Shown one piece after another: positions 49,536-56,753 of a DNA stretch of 61,826 bases (position 1 is its first letter; the number at the start of each line of letters is the position of its first letter). The notes under the pieces were generated by a model. It was not told the DNA's origin. It saw only the letters and a list, made by a program, of their open reading frames with translations, and did no database searches. A program made the position numbers and the translations under genes. Origin of the DNA: a bacterium (GTDB lineage Bacteria > Patescibacteriota > JABMPQ01 > JAUVWW01); NCBI GenBank assembly GCA_030603885.1, contig JAUVWW010000006.1, forward strand, positions 1 to 61,826, given 5' to 3'.

Positions 49536-51662
49536 ATGTCAAAAACTATTTTTAGTCTCTTTAAGAGACTGGCCAAAGTTATTTTGGTCTGCGTCATCAT
49601 AATAGGAGGTTTTTTATTTGGGGAAATTTTTCAGACCAGGGCAGCTAGCTCAGATATTGTTATTAATGAAATCATGGCCAATGCCTTGGATGAAGATACA
49701 GGAGAATTTGTTGAGCTTTATAATAAAAGCTCTCAAAGCATAGATGTTTTGGGTTGGGGTCTTTTTGATGCCATAGATACTAATGACCACCTCATTGATT
49801 ACACTGGAGCTAATAATTGGGGCAAAGCTGGGACAACCATTCCTGCTTATGGTTATGCTTTAATTGTTGATCCAGAATACGCTGGCGAGTATAATGCTTA
49901 TCTTTCTTCCCATGCTGATTCAAACAAGGTAGTCATGCTTACTATTGACCAAGATACTACTATTGGAAATGGCCTAACTAATAGTGGAGATACCATCACT
50001 ATTGATGATGGAGCTGGATACACAGCTAGTTACACTTGGAGCTCGGATGCTGGAAATGGTATCTCTTGGGAAAAGATTGATCCTCAAGGAGGAGATCAGC
50101 AGTCTAACTGGAAAATATGCACCGATTCTTTTGGCTCAACTCCAGGTAGCCAAAATAGTCCTCCTAATCAACCACCAGTTATAGAGATCACAAGTGCCAA
50201 TCCTTCTTCCATTCCGGCTGATGGCAGAAGCACCACTTTACTTTCGGCTAAAGTTTCCGACCCTGATGGTCTAGGTGATATTGATTCAGTAACCATTGAT
50301 CTTTCAGCTTTAGGCGGAAGTGAGACTCAAGCTATGTATGATGATGCAACTAATGGAGATACAACAGCCTCAGATGGCACTTTTAGCTATTCTACCTTTG
50401 TCTCTGTTGCCACTAAGGCAGGTAGTTATAGCTTGAGTATTACGGTCATAGATTCCATTGGTAGTGAAGCTTCTAAAACTCTGGCCTTAGCTGTTACTCA
50501 GCCTGTTTATTCAGATAAAATCATTGTCAATGAATTCCTTGCCAATCCAGAAGGCACAGATTCAGAAGGAGAGTGGATTGAACTCTATAATAAAGGTAAT
50601 TCCACAGTTGATCTTTCTGGCTGGCAGCTAGATGATGCTGATGGAGGATCAAGTCCTTATACTCTTCCAGATGAGACTTCGATAGAAGCTGGACAATATT
50701 TGGTTTTTTATCGAACAGACACGGGTATTGCTTTGAATAATGATGGGGATCAAGTCCGATTACTTCAGCCAGATGAAAATGTTACTTCTTCAGCAAATTA
50801 TGCTGATTATGCTGAGGAAGGGGTAGCTTATGCTCTTACTTCCGAAGGAGAATGGACTTGGACAACTACTCCTACCCCAGGAGAGCAGAATTTAATTACT
50901 AGCCCAGGAGATGAAGAAGAGGAAAAAGAAGGCGAAGAAAAAGGAGAGGCAGGGGAATCAGGGGATAATCCCAAAGAGCTTTCTATTTCTGATGTAAGGG
51001 AAGAGGAAAAAGGAGTCTGGGTAAAAACAAAAGGCATTATCACTTGTCCACCTGGGATTTTTTCTGGCTCAACTATTTTCTATATTCAAGATGAGAAAGC
51101 AGGAATTAGGATCTATTCTTCTTCTGAAGATGTTGGAGAACTAAAATTGGGAGATGAAGCAGAAGTTATAGGTAAGGTTTCAGAGAGAAGTGGGGAGAAG
51201 AAGATAAATATAAAAGGTGAGGAGGATATCACAGTTGCATCTCATAAGGATCCTCTTCAAGCCAAGCATGTCAAAACAGGAGAGATTGGAGAAGATTATG
51301 AGGGGTTATTGGTTATTATATCTGGAAAGATAGTTGAAACCCATGGTTCTGTATTTTATGTTGATGATGGCTCAGGAAAAATCAAAATCTATATTAAGAA
51401 ATCAACCGGCATTGATAAACCAGAGATGCACAAGGGAGATGTGGTAACCATCACGGGCATTGTTTCTGAAGCCTATGATGCATATAGAATTTTGCCTAGA
51501 TTTCAAGATGACGTTAAGTTAGGGAAAGTTTTAGGAGCAGCCTCTGAAGATAAATTAGCCAAGACAGGAACCAGTTTTTGGTTAGTTATAGTTATAACTT
51601 GTTTAATAATGGGCCTTGGTTGTTTATTAAGGTTTGGAATCCGTCTCAAAAAGATAGCTTGA
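49536..51662 (+). CDS. Lamin-tail-domain surface protein with OB-fold repeats and LPxTG-like tail
   Basis: The 708 residues have a signal peptide (~1-36, ends TRAAS) and a first lamin-tail domain (~38-200; IVINEIMANALDEDTGEFVEL). A cadherin/Ig-like domain follows (~208-325; ITSANPSSIPADGRSTTL, DPDGLGDI), then a second lamin-tail domain (~330-455; IIVNEFLANPEGTDSEGEW) and an acidic linker (EEEEKEGEEKGEAGE). Two OB-like segments (~488-660; GIITCPPGIF, VVTITGIVSEAYDAYRI) precede the tail LAKTG, a hydrophobic helix and RLKKIA. The tail resembles a sortase sorting signal with Ala for Pro. The Shine-Dalgarno AGGAGGTAAGG is strong. Adhesion or DNA-related surface function is possible. Confidence 0.85.
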   Translation: MSKTIFSLFKRLAKVILVCVIIIGGFLFGEIFQTRAASSDIVINEIMANALDEDTGEFVELYNKSSQSIDVLGWGLFDAIDTNDHLIDYTGANNWGKAGTTIPAYGYALIVDPEYAGEYNAYLSSHADSNKVVMLTIDQDTTIGNGLTNSGDTITIDDGAGYTASYTWSSDAGNGISWEKIDPQGGDQQSNWKICTDSFGSTPGSQNSPPNQPPVIEITSANPSSIPADGRSTTLLSAKVSDPDGLGDIDSVTIDLSALGGSETQAMYDDATNGDTTASDGTFSYSTFVSVATKAGSYSLSITVIDSIGSEASKTLALAVTQPVYSDKIIVNEFLANPEGTDSEGEWIELYNKGNSTVDLSGWQLDDADGGSSPYTLPDETSIEAGQYLVFYRTDTGIALNNDGDQVRLLQPDENVTSSANYADYAEEGVAYALTSEGEWTWTTTPTPGEQNLITSPGDEEEEKEGEEKGEAGESGDNPKELSISDVREEEKGVWVKTKGIITCPPGIFSGSTIFYIQDEKAGIRIYSSSEDVGELKLGDEAEVIGKVSERSGEKKINIKGEEDITVASHKDPLQAKHVKTGEIGEDYEGLLVIISGKIVETHGSVFYVDDGSGKIKIYIKKSTGIDKPEMHKGDVVTITGIVSEAYDAYRILPRFQDDVKLGKVLGAASEDKLAKTGTSFWLVIVITCLIMGLGCLLRFGIRLKKIA

Positions 51663-51722
51663 AATTTGGTTTTACGTATAAATTAAAGCCTGATATTTGG
51701 GTAAATAAAGAGCATAAACAAA

Positions 51723-51748
51723 AACCCACTTTATAGTGGGCTTTTTTA
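51723..51748 (+). terminator. Intrinsic terminator after the lamin-tail gene
   Basis: CCCACT/AGTGGG stem with a TTAT loop, A-rich left side and a CTTTTTT tail. Confidence 0.8.
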
Positions 51749-51826
51749 ATACGGTCTTTAGGAGATGGTGGTTAGAATACAACCTCTATTACCTAGATGA
51801 ATTCTTATGACCCTTTTAACAAACAA

Positions 51827-52456
51827 TTATTTTTTTTCAAAAAGGTCATCTATTTCTTCTTTTGCCTTGCTTATTTCATTTTTATCACTAGTCGATAGAA
51901 TAAAATCATATTTTTCATATAACGTTTTTACTTTTTTGCCAGCTTCCAAGATATATTCTAAACTTATCTTTCCTAAGGCACCCGCCTGATCAAGTTTTTC
52001 ATTATTACTGATAAACCTGTTTTCACCAACGTAACGAAATGACTTAACATATATAATATAAGAATCAACACATTCGATTTGTTTCTCCATGGATTTAATA
52101 AGTAACAACTTAATCTCCTTGGTATATTGGGATATGTCTCTTTGCTGTTCAATTTGTGTTTTATTTTTTTCAGCTATCTCCTTTGACAGATAGAAATGTT
52201 TTAAAGATTCACTCTCTATCTTACGTGGGACATCTTCAGACTTTATTTCTTTATTTGTTAAGACTTCAAGTATAGCGTTGTGACCCTCTATACACTCATT
52301 TTCTGCTTTTGCAGAATTGACTGCTAAGGTCGTATAAAAATCTACAATAAATTGGCGAATATCAGATAGATACAGATGGTAATATAGAAACGCAGATACA
52401 ACACCTAGAAGTATTAAGGCTACTATAATAATCAATATTTTACTTCTAACCCTCAT
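51827..52456 (-). CDS. Membrane-anchored hypothetical helical protein
   Basis: The 209 residues have one N-terminal transmembrane helix (~7-28; ILIIIVALILLGVVSAFLYY) and then an almost all-helical ectodomain. That includes FIVDFYTTLAVNSAKAENEC, a second cysteine at ECVDSY and Lys/Glu-rich helices up to the end (EISKAKEEIDDLFEKK). Two cysteines could form one disulfide. I do not recognise a family. No Shine-Dalgarno is evident. It forms a minus-strand pair with the Cys-rich protein at 52579, separated by a terminator. Confidence 0.65.
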   Translation of the reverse strand: MRVRSKILIIIVALILLGVVSAFLYYHLYLSDIRQFIVDFYTTLAVNSAKAENECIEGHNAILEVLTNKEIKSEDVPRKIESESLKHFYLSKEIAEKNKTQIEQQRDISQYTKEIKLLLIKSMEKQIECVDSYIIYVKSFRYVGENRFISNNEKLDQAGALGKISLEYILEAGKKVKTLYEKYDFILSTSDKNEISKAKEEIDDLFEKK

Positions 52457-52533
52457 AAAATTTTATATCCTGTGTTTATTCAATAACCCTCTTAACAATC
52501 TTCTGTTATCCATTCTATCATTTTTGAAATAAA

Positions 52534-52572
52534 ATACCAGAAAGACCATCTTCTTCTCTGGTATTTTTTAAT
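52534..52572. terminator. Bidirectional terminator after the MopE-like gene
   Basis: ATACCAG (52534-52540) pairs with CTGGTAT (52558-52564). A TTTTTTA tract lies on the right and an AAATAAAAT tract on the left, so it works best for the minus-strand gene at 52579-53310. Confidence 0.65.
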
Positions 52573-52578
52573 CTTGAC

Positions 52579-53310
52579 CTATTTTGTCTTAGGAGATTTT
52601 TTTCTTGATTTTGTTGCAATAAAGATTAAAGCTCCTAATCCCACAATAACAGCGAGGGCATACCAGCCTCCGCTTATACCCTTACGTGCCTCTGCGGTCA
52701 CTCCCTTCACTTCACCCTCTTCATCTAGAGTGGTATCTATAGGTTTACTTTCAGGTTCAGTGTTGGCAGGAGGGCAGACTTTATCTCCATCCTTACAATC
52801 ATTATCAATCCCATCATCACAGACTTCCTCTGCTTTTGGGTTTATATCAGCATTTGAATCATTACAATCACCTTCATTTTCAGTATAGCCATCTTTATCA
52901 TCGTCTCTATTTTCTGGACAAAGCTCATCCCCATTCTTACAATCATTATCCAGACCGTCTTCACACATTTCTATTGCCTTAGGATTTACATTAGCATTAG
53001 TATCGTCACAATCCCCCTGATTTTCTGTATAGCCGTCTTTATCATTGTCTACATCTCTTGGGTCAGGTGGTGGAGGCGTGGGCGGAGGTGTAGGTGGAGG
53101 CACATACTTACACTGAGAGTAATATGGAGCACACTTTGCAGAAAGAGGAGTTCCGTCACAACAAAGATGACCAATATTGCCATCAGAACATTTTTCGGTA
53201 CAAACTCCTCCATGCCAAGAACAACAGCCACTTCTTGCATAAACAGGCAAGCTATACCCAATCGCGAAGATAAGCAGAGCAAGAATTGTTATGAATATAC
53301 CTTTTTTCAT
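52579..53310 (-). CDS. MopE-like metal-binding repeat protein, secreted and anchored
   Basis: The 243 residues have a signal peptide (~1-25, ends PVYAR), a Cys-rich segment (~26-70; SGCCSWHGGVCTEKC, GHLCCDG), a Pro-rich spacer (PPPTPPPTPPPPDP), and two copies of the MopE-type motif (DxDxDGYTENxGDCxDxNAxxNPKAxExCxDGxDNDCKxGD, ~80-160). A linker and a C-terminal transmembrane helix (~215-233; GWYALAVIVGLGALIFIA) with a basic tail end it. The Asp-rich loops should bind Ca2+ or other metals. Such repeats occur in surface and secreted proteins; no enzyme activity is suggested. Confidence 0.83.
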   Translation of the reverse strand: MKKGIFITILALLIFAIGYSLPVYARSGCCSWHGGVCTEKCSDGNIGHLCCDGTPLSAKCAPYYSQCKYVPPPTPPPTPPPPDPRDVDNDKDGYTENQGDCDDTNANVNPKAIEMCEDGLDNDCKNGDELCPENRDDDKDGYTENEGDCNDSNADINPKAEEVCDDGIDNDCKDGDKVCPPANTEPESKPIDTTLDEEGEVKGVTAEARKGISGGWYALAVIVGLGALIFIATKSRKKSPKTK

Positions 53311-53396
53311 ATTAAATTTATCTTAATCTTTATCGTTACTAGTTTAATATCTGTTTTTCCAAAAGTCAAATTTTTAGCCTAAACTAAAAAAGAGGC

Positions 53397-53508
53397 TAAA
53401 TAAAAAACCACCAAATCTTGCGAGATAGTGGTTATTTGTTATTTTAAATAAAAATGCTAGGTGGATATGCACTTGACAAGGAGGGATGCCAAGGCTCACC
53501 ACCTAGCA
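53397..53508 (-). ncRNA. Candidate small RNA with a CCUCCU apical loop
   Basis: Read on the minus strand, a promoter (TTGACA, 17 bp, TAAACT) is followed about 6 bases later by a stable hairpin. The outer stem UGCUAGGUGG/CCACCUAGCA (10 bp) encloses an inner stem CUUGGCA/UGUCAAG (7 bp, one G-U) and the loop UCCCUCCU. It ends in UUUUUAUUU (53446-53454). A second hairpin AACCAC...GTGGTT with TTTTTT follows (53397-53434) and would be a back-up terminator. The RNA would be about 62 or 112 nt. No ORF fits. It does not match tmRNA, 6S or SRP motifs that I know. Confidence 0.55.
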
Positions 53509-53513
53509 TGTAT

Positions 53514-53542
53514 AGTTTAGCATAAATAAAATTAAATGTCAA
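53514..53542 (-). promoter_or_regulatory. Minus-strand promoter of the candidate small RNA
   Basis: On the minus strand TTGACA (53537-53542) and TAAACT (53514-53519) are exactly 17 bp apart, pointing away from smc into the hairpin region. Confidence 0.6.
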
Positions 53543-53544
53543 GC

Positions 53545-53573
53545 TTGCTTAATTTTTCAAAAAGTGCTAAGCT
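53545..53573 (+). promoter_or_regulatory. Promoter for smc
   Basis: TTGCTT at 53545-53550 and TAAGCT at 53568-53573 are 17 bp apart; the ATG at 53591 leaves a leader of about 10 bases without a Shine-Dalgarno. It runs divergent to the small-RNA promoter. Confidence 0.5.
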
Positions 53574-53590
53574 AAAGCAATCTTACTATT

Positions 53591-55867
53591 ATGTATCTAG
53601 AAAAATTAGAGCTTTTAGGATTTAAATCCTTTGCTCAAAAAACAACTTTAAAGTTTTCTCCAGGCATAACCGCTGTTGTTGGACCAAATGGCTCAGGAAA
53701 GTCAAACATTGCTGATGCTATCAGATGGGTTTTAGGCGAGCAAAGCATGAAGACCTTAAGAGGCAAGAAATCAGAAGATGTTATCTTTTCTGGCTCTAAA
53801 AAGAAATCCAGGCTAGGCTTGGCTGAAGTTGCTTTATATTTAAACAATGAGGATTCACAAATGCCTATTGATTACTCCAATGTTGTTATTGCCAGAAAGC
53901 TAACTAGATCCGGAGAAACAGATTATCTAACCAACAACAATAGGGTTAGACTTTTAGATGTTCAAGATCTTCTCTCTGAAGCTGGTTTTGGACAAAAGAC
54001 CTATTCTGTTATTGGCCAGGGAATGATCGATACTCTTATTTATGCTGGTCCACACGAGAGACTAGAAATGTTTGAGGAAGCAGCTGGCATTAAATCCTAC
54101 CAAATAAAACGTCATCAAGCCTTTTTGAAGCTTAAAGCCACCAAGCAGAATTTAATACGCATCAAGGATATTCTAAAGGAGCTAGCTCCGCGCCTTGGTT
54201 CTCTAAAACGACAAGCCTCTCGGGCTCAAAAAAAAGAAGAGACTCAAAGAAAACTTAAAGAACTTCAGATAAAGTTCTTTAACCATCAATGGAATCAGTT
54301 AGAAAATAAACTTTCAGGTTTTGATAAAAGATGTTCTACTATTTTGCAGGAAAAAGAGAAGCTCCAAAAAATTATACAGGAGACGAGAGATGAAATTGCA
54401 AGACGCGAGAAAGAAATACACGAGTCAAAAACCCAAGAATTAGTCAGGGCCCAGCAAGAAGAATTATATAATCAGAGAAATAAACTTAAAGAAAGTTTAG
54501 CTGTCATGCGGGGTCGGATCCAGATTGAAGAGGAGAGAGAAGCAGCCTCTAGCTCAAGCCCCAGGACCAATCTTTTACCTTTGCTAAAAAAGGTCCAATC
54601 TAGCCTTAAGGAGATTTATCAGGTTCAAGAAGACTTTCAAGAAAGGTTGCATAAATGCAAAGATCTAACATCGTTAGAATATCTTAAAAGTGAAGCCAAA
54701 AATCTCACCACAAGAATTCAGGATTTAATGACCGAGATAGACAAGAATACTCAAAAAGAAAAAAGTAAGAGCCATCAAAAGCTAGATTTAGTTAATGAAA
54801 AAAATAAAATAGAAAAAAAGATTGAAAATTTAGATAAAGAGGTAGATCAATTAAAAGAAAAACTTAGCCAAGAAAATAAAAAGCAAGGAAAAGCCAAACA
54901 AACCATTTTTGATCTAGAGCGAAACTTAAGGCAGACTCAAGATAAACTTGAGGATTTAAAGGATAAGCTAAGAGAAGAAGAAGTAGAAAAAGCACGTTTT
55001 GTAGTTCAAAGAGACAACTTGCAGTCCCAAATTCAAAGCGATCTAGAACTTGAAAGTCTTGATAATCTCTTTTCTGATTTTAAAAAGAAACCTCAAAAGC
55101 TTTCTCTTGAGGAGGAAGAGGAAGCCAGAGATCAAATAGAGAGAATGAAGCGAAGACTGATCCAAATTGGAGAGATAGATCCTCAAGTAACCAAAGAATT
55201 TGAAGAATGTCAAAAAAGACACTCTTTTCTTTCAGGCCAATATGAGGATCTAAAGAAAGCATCCCTTAGTTTGAAAAAAATTATTTCAGAGTTAGATCAA
55301 ACTGCAAGAGAGCAATTCAATGAGGCTTTTTTGAATATCAATAAAAAATTCCAAGAATATTTTAAAATCTTGTTTGGAGGAGGGCGAGCAAAATTGATTA
55401 AACAAATAGTCAACAGTCAACAAGAAAGCGATTCGACAATTTTTTCTTCTGAAGGATTTGCCGAAGGTGAACAGCAACTTGACAATCCGGCAGTTTCCCC
55501 CTACGGAGAATCCGCCGAAGGTAGACAAATATACATTGACATTAAAGCGACCCCTCCTGGAAAAAAGTTAAAGTCGCTAGCTATGCTCTCGGGCGGAGAA
55601 AAAGCTTTAACTTCCATAGCTTTACTTTTTGCTATTATTGCCAATAATCCTTCTCCGTTTATAGTTTTAGATGAAGTTGACGCTGCTTTAGACGAGGCTA
55701 ATTCTCAGCGTTATGCCAAGATTCTAGAGTCCTTATCATCCAAAACTCAGTTTATTGTTATTACCCACAACAGAGAAACTATGAAAAAAGCCAAAGTTTT
55801 ATACGGAGTAACCATGGGAGAAGATGGAGTCTCAAAGCTTTTATCGGTAAAGTTGGACAAGCATTGA
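53591..55867 (+). CDS. smc: Short SMC-family chromosome protein apparently lacking a hinge
   Basis: SMC proteins organise chromosomes as dimers with ATPase heads, long coiled coils and a globular hinge. Here the head is complete: Walker A GPNGSGKSN (31-39), the N-head VLGEQSMKTLRGKKSEDVIFSG, SVIGQGMID, the ABC signature LSGGEKALTSIALLF (~666) and Walker B FIVLDEVDAALDEANS. Total length is 758 against ~1150-1200 usual. Between the heads there are only ~430 residues, coiled coil broken near the middle by SSSSPRTNLLP, with no hinge Gly motifs. In the C-head a ~30-residue insertion (55440-55525, flanked by GCCGAAGGT repeats) and NSQQES precede PPGKKLKSLAMLSGG. No scpA or scpB is near. Confidence 0.9.
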   Translation: MYLEKLELLGFKSFAQKTTLKFSPGITAVVGPNGSGKSNIADAIRWVLGEQSMKTLRGKKSEDVIFSGSKKKSRLGLAEVALYLNNEDSQMPIDYSNVVIARKLTRSGETDYLTNNNRVRLLDVQDLLSEAGFGQKTYSVIGQGMIDTLIYAGPHERLEMFEEAAGIKSYQIKRHQAFLKLKATKQNLIRIKDILKELAPRLGSLKRQASRAQKKEETQRKLKELQIKFFNHQWNQLENKLSGFDKRCSTILQEKEKLQKIIQETRDEIARREKEIHESKTQELVRAQQEELYNQRNKLKESLAVMRGRIQIEEEREAASSSSPRTNLLPLLKKVQSSLKEIYQVQEDFQERLHKCKDLTSLEYLKSEAKNLTTRIQDLMTEIDKNTQKEKSKSHQKLDLVNEKNKIEKKIENLDKEVDQLKEKLSQENKKQGKAKQTIFDLERNLRQTQDKLEDLKDKLREEEVEKARFVVQRDNLQSQIQSDLELESLDNLFSDFKKKPQKLSLEEEEEARDQIERMKRRLIQIGEIDPQVTKEFEECQKRHSFLSGQYEDLKKASLSLKKIISELDQTAREQFNEAFLNINKKFQEYFKILFGGGRAKLIKQIVNSQQESDSTIFSSEGFAEGEQQLDNPAVSPYGESAEGRQIYIDIKATPPGKKLKSLAMLSGGEKALTSIALLFAIIANNPSPFIVLDEVDAALDEANSQRYAKILESLSSKTQFIVITHNRETMKKAKVLYGVTMGEDGVSKLLSVKLDKH

Positions 55868-55873
55868 ATATTA

Positions 55874-55934
55874 TCTTATAATGAACGAAGTGAATAACAA
55901 GGTCCTTGAGCAAAGCGAAAGGTTCTTATAATGA
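55874..55934. repeat. Short inserted element flanked by 11-bp direct repeats before rpsP
   Basis: TCTTATAATGA occurs at 55874-55884 and again at 55924-55934, flanking a 39-bp segment with GAACGAAGTGAA-like and GAGCAAAGCGAAAGG-like wording. It looks like a small repeat insertion with target duplication and also supplies TATAAT-like sequence ahead of rpsP. Confidence 0.5.
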
Positions 55935-55938
55935 GAAT

Positions 55939-56190
55939 ATGCTAAAAATACGTTTAACCCGCATAGGAAAAAGAAAAGAGCCACACTATAGGGTTGTAGT
56001 TATAGAGCACACTAAAGCTGCTAAAGGTAAGTTTATTGAGATACTTGGTTTTTATAATCCTCTGGCAGATCCTTCTGTCTTTAAAATTAAAGAAGATAGA
56101 CTCAAATACTGGTTAGATCAAGGAGCACATTTGACAGCCACGGTGAAAAATTTATTAAAGAAAGAAAAAATTTCAGTATCTAAAAAGTGA
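55939..56190 (+). CDS. rpsP: 30S ribosomal protein bS16
   Basis: From the ATG at 55939 the product is 83 residues: MLKIRLTRIGKRKEPHYRVVV, then FIEILGFYNPLADPSVFKI, KEDRLKYWLDQGAHLTATV, the full bS16 pattern. The longer reading from 55906 covers the inserted repeat and is not real. rpsP, the KH gene and trmD follow in the order common in bacteria (rpsP-khpA-rimM-trmD), but rimM is absent between them. Confidence 0.95.
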   Translation: MLKIRLTRIGKRKEPHYRVVVIEHTKAAKGKFIEILGFYNPLADPSVFKIKEDRLKYWLDQGAHLTATVKNLLKKEKISVSKK

Positions 56191-56194
56191 ATAT

Positions 56195-56223
56195 TTGCAT
56201 TAATGTAGAATATCTGCTATGTT
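56195..56223 (+). promoter_or_regulatory. Promoter for the KH gene leader
   Basis: TTGCAT at 56195-56200 and TATGTT at 56218-56223 are 17 bp apart; the transcript would begin at about 56230, where the structured leader starts. Confidence 0.55.
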
Positions 56224-56230
56224 GATATTA

Positions 56231-56316
56231 GCAAATAGCCAGTCTGGGATAGAAGTTCTATAATTAAGGCTAAAGAGGTCGACAATCCCGCAAGTGAATC
56301 AAGACAGACTATTTGC
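56231..56316 (+). ncRNA. Structured 5' leader of the KH gene
   Basis: The ends pair: GCAAATA (56231-56237) with TATTTGC (56310-56316) and GTCTG (56242-56246) with CAGAC (56305-56309). Inside, GGGAT (56247-56250 region) can pair with ATCCC (56284-56288), and ATAGAA/TTCTAT forms a small hairpin. The ~86-nt closed domain begins at the predicted transcription start and ends 30 bases before the KH start codon. It does not match riboswitch classes I can recall, so it may be an autoregulatory binding site. Confidence 0.45.
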
Positions 56317-56346
56317 AACTCTTTACTAACTAATCAAAGAAAGAAA

Positions 56347-56673
56347 ATGCCAGCCAAACCAGCATACCAAGAGTTCGTTGAGTACGTAGTCAAATCTATG
56401 GTAGACAATCCTGATAAGGTTAAGGTAGAAAAGACAGTTGATGAGATGGGAGTACTACTTACTCTATTAGTAGATCCAACTGATATGGGTCAGGTCATTG
56501 GAAAAGCCGGTCAGACAGCCAAGTCAATCCGTACTCTTCTGAAAGTAGTCGGAGCCAAGCACGATGCCAGAGTTAATCTAAAGATTCTGGAACCTGAGGG
56601 AGGCAAGAAACCCACCAAGACCAAAGCCAAAGAGTCTTCCGAAACTCAAGGTCTGGAAGACCTCAAGCTTTAA
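56347..56673 (+). CDS. khpA: KH-domain RNA-binding protein (KhpA-like)
   Basis: The 108 residues have a single KH domain: FVEYVVKSMVDNPDKVKVEK, then LLTLLVDPTDMGQVIGKAGQTAKSIRTLL with the GKAG loop (in parts: MGQVIGKAGQTAKSIRTLL), VVGAKHDARVNLKILEP, followed by a Lys-rich, disordered tail with KKPTKTKAKESSETQG. KhpA proteins bind RNA, often together with KhpB/EloR. Its position between rpsP and trmD is the usual one. It has its own promoter and a structured leader. Codon use is more biased than in neighbours. Confidence 0.93.
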   Translation: MPAKPAYQEFVEYVVKSMVDNPDKVKVEKTVDEMGVLLTLLVDPTDMGQVIGKAGQTAKSIRTLLKVVGAKHDARVNLKILEPEGGKKPTKTKAKESSETQGLEDLKL

Positions 56674-56697
56674 ACTCGATGTAAGTTCATTCGCAAA

Positions 56698-56742
56698 GGC
56701 CGTTTTCTAGACTGAAAGAGTATGTCTAGGCGGTTTTTGTTT
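56698..56742 (+). terminator. Intrinsic terminator after the KH gene
   Basis: CCG-TTTT-CTAGAC pairs with GTCTAG-G-CGG, followed by TTTTTGTTTG. Confidence 0.7.
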
Positions 56743-56753
56743 GTCTATCGCCT

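Noticed and set aside
52574-52888. Plus-strand reading frame within the MopE-like gene
   Set aside because: It is antisense to a protein with a signal peptide and recognisable metal-binding repeats.
53455-53508. SRP (4.5S) RNA
   Set aside because: The hairpin lacks the GGAA-type tetraloop and the AGCAGCC internal loop on either strand.
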